Origin: Frisingicoccus sp009929615
GTDB taxonomy: Bacteria; Bacillota; Clostridia; Lachnospirales; Lachnospiraceae
Length of the DNA stretch: 15,182 bases
Direction of reading: 5' to 3'
Assembly (NCBI GenBank): GCA_028692275.1
Contig: JAQUXR010000041.1
Coordinates: forward strand, 1-15,182
Position numbers and translations under genes: made by a program. The notes beneath the pieces were generated by a model. That model did not search any database, was not told where the DNA came from, and saw only the letters and a list, made by a program, of their open reading frames with translations. This document shows, in pieces, positions 5,321-12,082 of this stretch (the stretch's first letter is position 1; each line of letters opens with the position of its first letter).

Positions 5321-6289
5321 ATGAAAAGGCCGGAATTACCACAAAGTACAGAAGAGCCGGGAAGCTATGGCATTATTATTCTCAGGAATGAGCCGGGCTA
5401 TCCACTGGAAGGTGTCAATGATTACCTTGTCAGATTACTGGGTTATAGAGATAAAGCAGAATACTTGGAGAGTTTAGAAGGACATATGCTAAATGCGGTT
5501 ATACCGGAACAGCGTCAGTGGGTGACAGAGCAGATACAGGAGCAGCTGGCACAGAAAAGTAGTTATTCTTTTGAATGTTCTCTCTGCTGCAAAAATGGTA
5601 GTTACATAGCTATCAGCACCTATGGAACCAGTGTGGAAAGCACTTCTGGTACGGTTGTGACGGCTATTGTGAGGTCTGTTTCTGATGAGCGGAAGCTTGC
5701 CCAGGATGCGGTATTTCAATCGGTTGTTTCTACAAATTATGATTACATTGTCTACATTAATGGGCGGACAAACCATTATTCAGTATTTTATACAGATGAA
5801 TGTATTATTGGAAAGCCACCGCTCAGCGGGGACGATTTCGACTCTATGGGAGAGATTCTTGCTAAGGAGAATCTGGTGGAAGAAGATATTCCGTTGACAA
5901 TTTATAATACGAAACTGGTACATATCCGGGAATATCTTGCGAATCAGGAAAAGTTTGAATTTATTTGTCGGGAAAAGTGTCCATCGGGTGGACTTAATTA
6001 TAAAAAAATAACATTATATTATCTGGATAGGGAGAATCAGATTATTGTGATGACCCGGGAAGATATTACAGAAAGTATTCACCATGAGCAACAGCGCAAA
6101 CAGTCGGATGAACTTATCGAAAATCTTCCGGCGGGCGTGGTTATTATGAAAAAAACAGAAGATTCCCCACTTCATCCGATTTACTGGAGTGAAAGCTTTC
6201 TGCGGATGTGCCATATTACAGAAGAGCGAATGGACCTTTTTTATATGGAAAGTGCCTACGATGGTGTTCATCCGGATGACCGGCGGTAG
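5321..6289 (+). CDS. N-terminal PAS sensor part of the interrupted hybrid kinase
   Basis: This piece has 322 residues. AAGAGG lies 9 nt before the ATG at 5321. No membrane segments are visible, so it is cytoplasmic. Residues ~16-120 form a PAS domain (GIIILRNEPGYPLEGVNDYL, then LLGY and a PAC end VSDERK). Residues ~132-252 are a PAS-like module with the anchor NYDYIVYING and the end MTREDIT, which recurs in the other cytoplasmic kinase domains. From ~263 a third PAS begins (ENLPAGVVIMKK, YWSESFLRMC, DGVHPDDRR) and is cut by the TAG. On its own this fragment has no kinase or output domain, so it would be inert or would act only by binding partners. It is best read as the front of the 5321-9259 gene. 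Confidence 0.75.
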   Translation: MKRPELPQSTEEPGSYGIIILRNEPGYPLEGVNDYLVRLLGYRDKAEYLESLEGHMLNAVIPEQRQWVTEQIQEQLAQKSSYSFECSLCCKNGSYIAISTYGTSVESTSGTVVTAIVRSVSDERKLAQDAVFQSVVSTNYDYIVYINGRTNHYSVFYTDECIIGKPPLSGDDFDSMGEILAKENLVEEDIPLTIYNTKLVHIREYLANQEKFEFICREKCPSGGLNYKKITLYYLDRENQIIVMTREDITESIHHEQQRKQSDELIENLPAGVVIMKKTEDSPLHPIYWSESFLRMCHITEERMDLFYMESAYDGVHPDDRR

Positions 6290-6301
6290 GTTCGCGAGGC
6301 T

Positions 6302-9259
6302 TTGGAAGGCCATGAAAATGAGGATAATTTCACCCTGCCACACTATCGACTGGTGGATGGAAATGGAGATTATATTTGGGTTTCTGTTGCTTTTCGATTG
6401 CGTAAAACGAGTAATAATGAACGTTCTTATTATGCTGTGTATACAGATGTGACTCGAGAACATGAATTGTCAACAGAGGTGTATGAAATACAAAAACGCT
6501 TTAATCTGGCTCTTGAACATAGTAACCTTTTTATTTGGGAGTACGATTTAATTCATAACCGATGCATTAACTCAGCTAAAGCCATGGAGCTTTTCGATGT
6601 GCCACGCGTTGTTGAAAATTATCCTGAATCCTTATTTTCTTCAAATATTATGGATGAACGGACCAAGGAAGTCTACCGTCGCCTTACCCGCCAGTTGAAA
6701 GCAGGAGAGGACAATGTTTCAGAGGATGTCTATCTGGTTGCGGCAGATGGGACGGCCCATTGGCATAGGATGAATTACAAGCTGGAAAAAGATGAAAATG
6801 GACAGCCGATTCGAGCTATCGGCTTCAGCTATGATATTACTGAACAGAAAAATCTGGAGCGAAAGTATAATGTCCAACTGGCCTATCGGCAGAGCCTTTC
6901 CAGTAATTCCATGTTCAGCATGCGTCTTGATTTGACGGCAGATAGTATTGTAGAGTATTCAAATGCTGACGAATATTTACAGGCAGTGTTGAATAATACA
7001 ACAAAGGCTTCGGATATTCTTGCTTATATATGCAGTGGAGCAACTGAAAAAATAGAAGGTGAATACGAAAATTGCTATATACCTGAAAAATTAAAAAAAT
7101 CCTACTTAAACGGGGATACCCAGATTCGTTGCCGGTATCGATGTTCAGCCATTGGTAAATGTATTGATGTTTCAGTCGCTTTATTAAATAACCCTGTGAA
7201 TGAACATATTGAAGCTTTTTTTGTACAGTATGATGTGACAATGGAATATCATACACAGACTGCACTGGAGGCTGTTATAAAAAAAGACTATGATTATGTA
7301 GGTCTTATAGATGTATTGAGTGGAAGCTTTATTCGTTTTAATAAAATAGATAATAAGTATATGCCAGGTCAATTTTCACCAAATTATGAGGAAGAGTTTC
7401 AAAAAGTTGCGGACCGAGTTCGGGAGGAATTTCTTACCGAAGAAGATTATCGGATTGCTCATGATGATATCCGCTTGGAACATGTATGTTCTATGCTGGA
7501 AAATCAGGAGAAATATGGTTTAAATGTTTCCTTGAAAGCCAGGAATGGTGAGTATGTTGCCTATTATGTGAGCTACTCGTATATAAGTGAACAAAAAACA
7601 GAGATATTAGTGACACGGGCAAATATTACGAAGGTTGTACAGGAAACAGAGAAAAATCGTCAGACCTTGGCCAGTGCCCTTCATGCAGCAGAACTGGCCA
7701 GTCGTGCAAAATCAGAATTTTTATCCCGTATGAGTCATGAAATCAGAACGCCGATGAATGCCATTATTGGTATTACATCATTGGCAGCAGGTGATATATC
7801 TGACGCAAAGATGATTCGGGAGGACCTGACCAAGATAGGCATGAGTGCAAGATATCTGTTAAGCCTTATTAATGACATTCTGGATATGAGCCGGATTGAA
7901 AGCGGCCGAATGGTTCTTAGCAGCGGTTCCATTCCTTTTGAAGAGTTTATCAGCAGTGTCAATAATATTATTTACAGCCAGTGCGAGGAAAAAGGAATTG
8001 CTTATGATGCAATTGTCAGTGGTTTTGTGGAAAGTGCTTATATTGGAGATCAAGTCAAACTGCAGCAGATTTTAGTAAATATTTTGGGAAATGCGGTCAA
8101 GTTCACACCAAAGGGTGGAAAGATAACTCTGAAGATAGAACAATTGCATCGCGAGGCAGGAAATGCAGTGATGCGTTTTACAATCAATGATACAGGGATT
8201 GGCATTGATGAAGAGTTTCTGCCATATTTGTTCAATGCTTTCGAACAGGAAGATACAGGTGTAACATCTTCTTATGGTGGTTCGGGTTTGGGCCTTGCTA
8301 TATGCAAGAGCATGGTTGAGATGATGGATGGTCATATTGAGGTACATAGTATCAAAGGCATTGGTTCGGAATTTGTTGTAGAGCTCAAGCTTGGTATTAG
8401 TGAGGAGGCAGCAAAACAGGCAATTCTAAAAAATCAGGCACCGCTGCCGGCTTTATATACACTTGTTGTGGATGATGATATTACTGTATGTCAAAGCACT
8501 CAGCAGATTCTGGAAAGAATGGGAATGCGAAGTGAGTGGGCTGACAGCGGCATTGCGGCTATTGAAATGGTTAAACAGGGATTTAAAGCGCAGAAAAACT
8601 TCGATTTGATTTTATTAGACTGGAAAATGCCGGGAATGGATGGTATTGAAACGGCAAGGGAAATACGTAAAATTGTCGGTCCGGAAGTTACCATTATCAT
8701 TATGACAGCCTATGACTGGAGTCAGATTGAAAAAGCAGCCAGAGCTGCCGGGGTCAATATGTTTATGCAGAAGCCCCTGTTCCATTCGACTCTTATGAGT
8801 GCTTTTTATAAAATCTATGGTGGAGAGGCAAAAAGTACAGTATCGGTTGGTACAGATTACCATTTTGAGGGTAAACACATATTACTGGTAGAAGACCATC
8901 CATTAAATACGGAAGTTGCAAAACGATTATTGGAAAAACAGGGAATTAAGGTAACAACTGCGAATAACGGTCTTTCAGCAATTGAAATATTTGCTCAGGC
9001 AATGCCGGGAACTTTTGATGCCATTCTGATGGATGTAAGGATGCCGGTTATGGATGGTTTGACTGCCGCTTCTAATATCAGACAGATGAAAAAAGAAGGC
9101 AGCAGTACCATTCCGATTATTGCCATGACAGCAAATGCTTTTGAAGAGGACATTCGTAAAAGTAGGGAAAGTGGAATGGATGCTCATTTGGGCAAACCGA
9201 TTGACCCACCGATTTTATATGCAACTTTAGATAAGTTTATTAACCCGCTTCAGCAATAG
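6302..9259 (+). CDS. C-terminal part of the interrupted hybrid kinase: PAS-HisKA-HATPase-REC-REC
   Basis: This piece has 985 residues if begun at the TTG at 6302, the first possible start after the TAG; GAGG lies only 2 nt before it, so restart is doubtful. Contents: end of a PAS (to ~55); PAS/PAC with LEHSNLFIWEYDL to GFSYDITEQ (~66-182); PAS-like (~190-315); a DYDYV module (~320-447); HisKA with SHEIRTPMN (His479); HATPase with LVNILGNAVKFTP (N box), NDTGIGID (G1) and YGGSGLGLAI (G2); REC1 with VVDDD, LLDWKMPGMDG (Asp773), MTAYD and QKPL; REC2 with LVEDH, LMDVRMPVMDG (Asp911), MTANAF and GKPI. Phosphate would pass from His to Asp within or between proteins, then to an HPt or regulator not encoded here. 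Its stop overlaps the next gene's ribosome binding site, so they are co-transcribed. Confidence 0.85.
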   Translation: MEGHENEDNFTLPHYRLVDGNGDYIWVSVAFRLRKTSNNERSYYAVYTDVTREHELSTEVYEIQKRFNLALEHSNLFIWEYDLIHNRCINSAKAMELFDVPRVVENYPESLFSSNIMDERTKEVYRRLTRQLKAGEDNVSEDVYLVAADGTAHWHRMNYKLEKDENGQPIRAIGFSYDITEQKNLERKYNVQLAYRQSLSSNSMFSMRLDLTADSIVEYSNADEYLQAVLNNTTKASDILAYICSGATEKIEGEYENCYIPEKLKKSYLNGDTQIRCRYRCSAIGKCIDVSVALLNNPVNEHIEAFFVQYDVTMEYHTQTALEAVIKKDYDYVGLIDVLSGSFIRFNKIDNKYMPGQFSPNYEEEFQKVADRVREEFLTEEDYRIAHDDIRLEHVCSMLENQEKYGLNVSLKARNGEYVAYYVSYSYISEQKTEILVTRANITKVVQETEKNRQTLASALHAAELASRAKSEFLSRMSHEIRTPMNAIIGITSLAAGDISDAKMIREDLTKIGMSARYLLSLINDILDMSRIESGRMVLSSGSIPFEEFISSVNNIIYSQCEEKGIAYDAIVSGFVESAYIGDQVKLQQILVNILGNAVKFTPKGGKITLKIEQLHREAGNAVMRFTINDTGIGIDEEFLPYLFNAFEQEDTGVTSSYGGSGLGLAICKSMVEMMDGHIEVHSIKGIGSEFVVELKLGISEEAAKQAILKNQAPLPALYTLVVDDDITVCQSTQQILERMGMRSEWADSGIAAIEMVKQGFKAQKNFDLILLDWKMPGMDGIETAREIRKIVGPEVTIIIMTAYDWSQIEKAARAAGVNMFMQKPLFHSTLMSAFYKIYGGEAKSTVSVGTDYHFEGKHILLVEDHPLNTEVAKRLLEKQGIKVTTANNGLSAIEIFAQAMPGTFDAILMDVRMPVMDGLTAASNIRQMKKEGSSTIPIIAMTANAFEEDIRKSRESGMDAHLGKPIDPPILYATLDKFINPLQQ

Positions 9260-9270
9260 GAGGGAGAAGA

Positions 9271-12006
9271 ATGATTTCATCAAATGACATTGAAATTGCC
9301 ATGAACCATGCGCAAATGCTGTACTGGGTGTATGATATTCAGGCTTCTACAGCCCATGGAAGCAAAATGGTACAGGAATGGTTTGGCACACCACAATTAA
9401 TTGAGAATTATCCGGATGAATATTTGAAATATGATTTTGTGGCTAAGGAGAATATTGAAGATTACAGAGAGGCCTGTCATAGAATACAAGCCGGTGAGAC
9501 TTATGTGGAATTTGATGCTCGTATTCGTACCTTGCAGCAGGGTTATGTATGGATGCGTATACGAATGACCGGCATTAAAGGCTCGAATAATCAGCCTGAA
9601 CGGGCAATATGTACAGCCGAACGGATTGCAGAATATAAAGAACTTGAAAATCGTTTTTCCACGACTCTTCATCAGCATAAAATAGCCAGCTGGAGATATG
9701 ATTTGACACGACATACGATTATTCTGAATCAGGAAACCTATTATAATTATTATAAGGATAATAAGGGTGAAATTCCCAACATACCAGAGAGTCAGATTGA
9801 AGAAGGACTATGCCATCCGGAGGATGTGGAAATTTTGCGCCGTCTATACCGTCGAATGGATGAGGGAGAACGTAATGTTGAAGAAACCCTTCGTTTTATG
9901 GACAGCCAGAGCCAGACATTCCGTTGGAAAAAATGCATTTATACGGTGATTGTAGATGGTCGTGGAAAACCCACCTATGCTATAGGCAGTTCCATTGATA
10001 TGACAGAAGAAATTGAAGCAGAACGCCAGTATGAAGCTGCTTTGGAATATAGAAAGCGTACGCAAAAAGAAAATTTGCTTCTTTCAGGTCATTGTAGTGT
10101 GACAAAAAATAAAATCATAGAGATGACGGATCTGACAGGACTTACTCTTTTGAAATTCCAGACGAAAAACCGTTCAGACTTTTTTGAACAGCTTAAGGAA
10201 TGTATTTTGAGTAATGAAAAGAAAAAAGAATTTGAGAAGCTTTTTACTAATGATAGTATGGAACAAAATTTTGAAAAGGGAATACATGAATCTACGCTCA
10301 CCTGTGAAATTAGTTTAGATGGTGAAAAAAGAATATGGACAAAGATTCATGTAAATGCCATTCGGACACCGGATACTGGCGATTTAGAAGGTTTTTTAAC
10401 AGTAACAGATATTACAAAAAACCATGTTGAAGAACAACTGCTTCATAGAGTTGTAGAATGTGATTATGATTACATTATGATGGTGGATATTCCGACAAAT
10501 CAGTACAGACTTTACTCAGCATCTGAAGATGATTCCATGTCAGATACACCGACATCGGGAGATTATTTTAAAGAGATTGAAAAATATGCCTACAAATATG
10601 TTGTCCCTGAAGACCGGAAAATAGCCATTGATGAAATGACCATAGAATACCTTCGGGAAAAACTAAAGAATCAGGACGTCTATGAAGCTCAGGCTAGACT
10701 TATAGAACCTGACGGGAGTGTAAGTTATAAACAGGTGAAATTTTCTTATTTAGACGAAGGACACACCCAGCTGCTTATTACACGAGTGGATATAACATCC
10801 CTTATTCTTGAAGAAGAAAAGAAGCGAGCCGAACTATCTGAAGCTTTGCGGCTGGCCGAAGGAGCAACAAAAGCGAAGACGGATTTTTTTGCCAGAATGA
10901 GTCATGATATGCGGACACCTTTAAATGGAATTCTAGGTTCGGTAAGTCTGGCCATTGATTGTGAGGAGCATACACCGCAAATGGCAGAGTATCTTCATGA
11001 TATTCAGTTTTCGGGAGATTTCTTACTTAATTTGATTAATGATGTGCTGGATATGTCAAAAATTGAGAGTGGCGTTATGGAACTATTCCCTGAAGAGTAT
11101 GCCTATTCTGAATTTATCAGCAATATGACAAAGATGATTGAGCCATTGTGCAAAAAGAAGAATATTACATTAAATATGAACCCTATGGATAATGCAGCTT
11201 CGATACGTGTAGATATTCTTAGATTTCAACAGATTTTTTTTAATGTCTTTTCAAATGCAGTTAAATACACTCCAGAAGGCGGGACAATAGACCATTATAC
11301 AGAGGTAGAGCTGATCGATGCCAATCATATAGATTGCAAATGTCATATCGTTGATAATGGAATAGGTATGTCAGAGGAGTTTCAGAAGCATTTATTTGAC
11401 CCTTATTCCCGGGAAAATCAGAATTTTTCAACGGTTCAGGGTACGGGATTAGGATTGAGTATTGCGAATAATCTTGCTCATATGATGGGTGGCGAGGTTA
11501 TTGTGAAAAGTGAACTTGGAAAAGGAACAGAAGTAATTATTCATACGGTGCTTGAGATAATCGAACCGTCCAAAGCGGATAAGATTGCTGAAGAGGAACA
11601 TTTAAAACATAATAAAGAGGCCTTGAGGGGATGTCATATTCTTTTATGTGAAGACCATCCGCTGAATGCCAAGATTACAATCAGGCTGTTGGAAAAATGG
11701 GGAGCCATCGTAGAGCATGCTGAAAATGGAGAACTTGGGGTTAAGATGTTTACAGATTCACCAACAGAATATTATGACTTGATTCTTATGGATATTCGAA
11801 TGCCGGTAATGGATGGTCTGCAGGCAGCAATGAAGATTCGCCGGACAAAACGTCCGGATGCAGAAACTGTTCCTATTATTGCTATGACGGCAAATGCCTA
11901 TGAAACGGATATAAAAGAATCAAAGAAGGCCGGTATGAATACACATCTGGCAAAACCAATAGTCCCGGAACGGTTTTATGAAGCAATTCTTCAGGTTATA
12001 AAGTGA
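9271..12006 (+). CDS. Cytoplasmic multi-PAS hybrid histidine kinase with one REC domain
   Basis: This 911-residue protein has AGGAGG overlapping the previous stop codon and an ATG 11 bp after it, so it is translated in the same operon. No signal peptide or membrane segment is visible. Order: PAS (1-120; MLYWVYD, IENYPDEY, GYVWMRIRM); PAS/PAC (128-250; HKIASWRYDL, FRWKKCIY, SSIDMTEE); PAS-like (255-385); DYDYI module (~390-520, ending ITRVDIT); HisKA with SHDMRTPLN (His545); HATPase with FFNVFSNAVKYTPEGG, DNGIGMS and GTGLGLS; one C-terminal REC with LCEDH, LMDIRMPVMDG (Asp841), MTANAY and AKPI. It lines up with the C-terminal two thirds of the preceding gene but lacks that gene's first REC, suggesting duplication and loss (inference). 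The signal sensed is unknown. Confidence 0.9.
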   Translation: MISSNDIEIAMNHAQMLYWVYDIQASTAHGSKMVQEWFGTPQLIENYPDEYLKYDFVAKENIEDYREACHRIQAGETYVEFDARIRTLQQGYVWMRIRMTGIKGSNNQPERAICTAERIAEYKELENRFSTTLHQHKIASWRYDLTRHTIILNQETYYNYYKDNKGEIPNIPESQIEEGLCHPEDVEILRRLYRRMDEGERNVEETLRFMDSQSQTFRWKKCIYTVIVDGRGKPTYAIGSSIDMTEEIEAERQYEAALEYRKRTQKENLLLSGHCSVTKNKIIEMTDLTGLTLLKFQTKNRSDFFEQLKECILSNEKKKEFEKLFTNDSMEQNFEKGIHESTLTCEISLDGEKRIWTKIHVNAIRTPDTGDLEGFLTVTDITKNHVEEQLLHRVVECDYDYIMMVDIPTNQYRLYSASEDDSMSDTPTSGDYFKEIEKYAYKYVVPEDRKIAIDEMTIEYLREKLKNQDVYEAQARLIEPDGSVSYKQVKFSYLDEGHTQLLITRVDITSLILEEEKKRAELSEALRLAEGATKAKTDFFARMSHDMRTPLNGILGSVSLAIDCEEHTPQMAEYLHDIQFSGDFLLNLINDVLDMSKIESGVMELFPEEYAYSEFISNMTKMIEPLCKKKNITLNMNPMDNAASIRVDILRFQQIFFNVFSNAVKYTPEGGTIDHYTEVELIDANHIDCKCHIVDNGIGMSEEFQKHLFDPYSRENQNFSTVQGTGLGLSIANNLAHMMGGEVIVKSELGKGTEVIIHTVLEIIEPSKADKIAEEEHLKHNKEALRGCHILLCEDHPLNAKITIRLLEKWGAIVEHAENGELGVKMFTDSPTEYYDLILMDIRMPVMDGLQAAMKIRRTKRPDAETVPIIAMTANAYETDIKESKKAGMNTHLAKPIVPERFYEAILQVIK

Positions 12007-12035
12007 TTTACGGATTATGCGTATCGTATTATAAT
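12007..12035 (+). promoter_or_regulatory. Promoter of the third (membrane) hybrid kinase gene
   Basis: TTTACG (12007-12012), starting on the base after the preceding stop codon, is followed 17 bp later by a perfect TATAAT (12030-12035). The start would be near 12042, giving a ~41-nt leader. The third kinase can therefore be made independently of the upstream operon; no terminator is visible before it, so read-through is also possible. Confidence 0.55.
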
Positions 12036-12082
12036 TAAATTATGTATTTGTTCGAAAAATAAAAATCTGGGGGCGTTTTGTT

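Larger units (their letters stand above)
5321..9259 (+). pseudogene. Multi-PAS hybrid histidine kinase interrupted by in-frame TAG (1312 codons)
   Basis: The frame opened by the ATG at 5321 continues unchanged past a single TAG at 6287-6289 to the stop at 9257-9259. The sequence on both sides completes one PAS domain: GVHPDDRR, stop, VREALEG, followed by the normal PAS/PAC end (YRLVDGNGDYIWVSV). The unbroken product would have about 1312 residues: PAS, PAS-like module, PAS, PAS, PAS-like, PAS-like module, HisKA (His806), HATPase, REC1 (Asp1100) and REC2 (Asp1238). All catalytic motifs are intact and nothing else has decayed, so the lesion is recent, strain-specific, a sequencing error, or tolerated. 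One base change from CAG, AAG, GAG or TGG would make this TAG. The two pieces are also described separately. Confidence 0.7.

Noticed and set aside
6287..6289. Programmed read-through or pyrrolysine at the TAG
   Set aside because: The following bases (GTTCGC) do not match known read-through contexts and nothing in the window points to pyrrolysine machinery; a mutation or sequencing error is simpler.
5489..9187. Many minus-strand ORFs of 60-150 codons across the kinase genes
   Set aside because: They are shadows of long plus-strand genes with clear domains, and lack ribosome binding sites or recognisable motifs.
9202..9215. TTGACCCACC inside the first kinase gene as a third operator copy
   Set aside because: It lacks the second arm of the inverted repeat and lies in conserved REC2 coding sequence.
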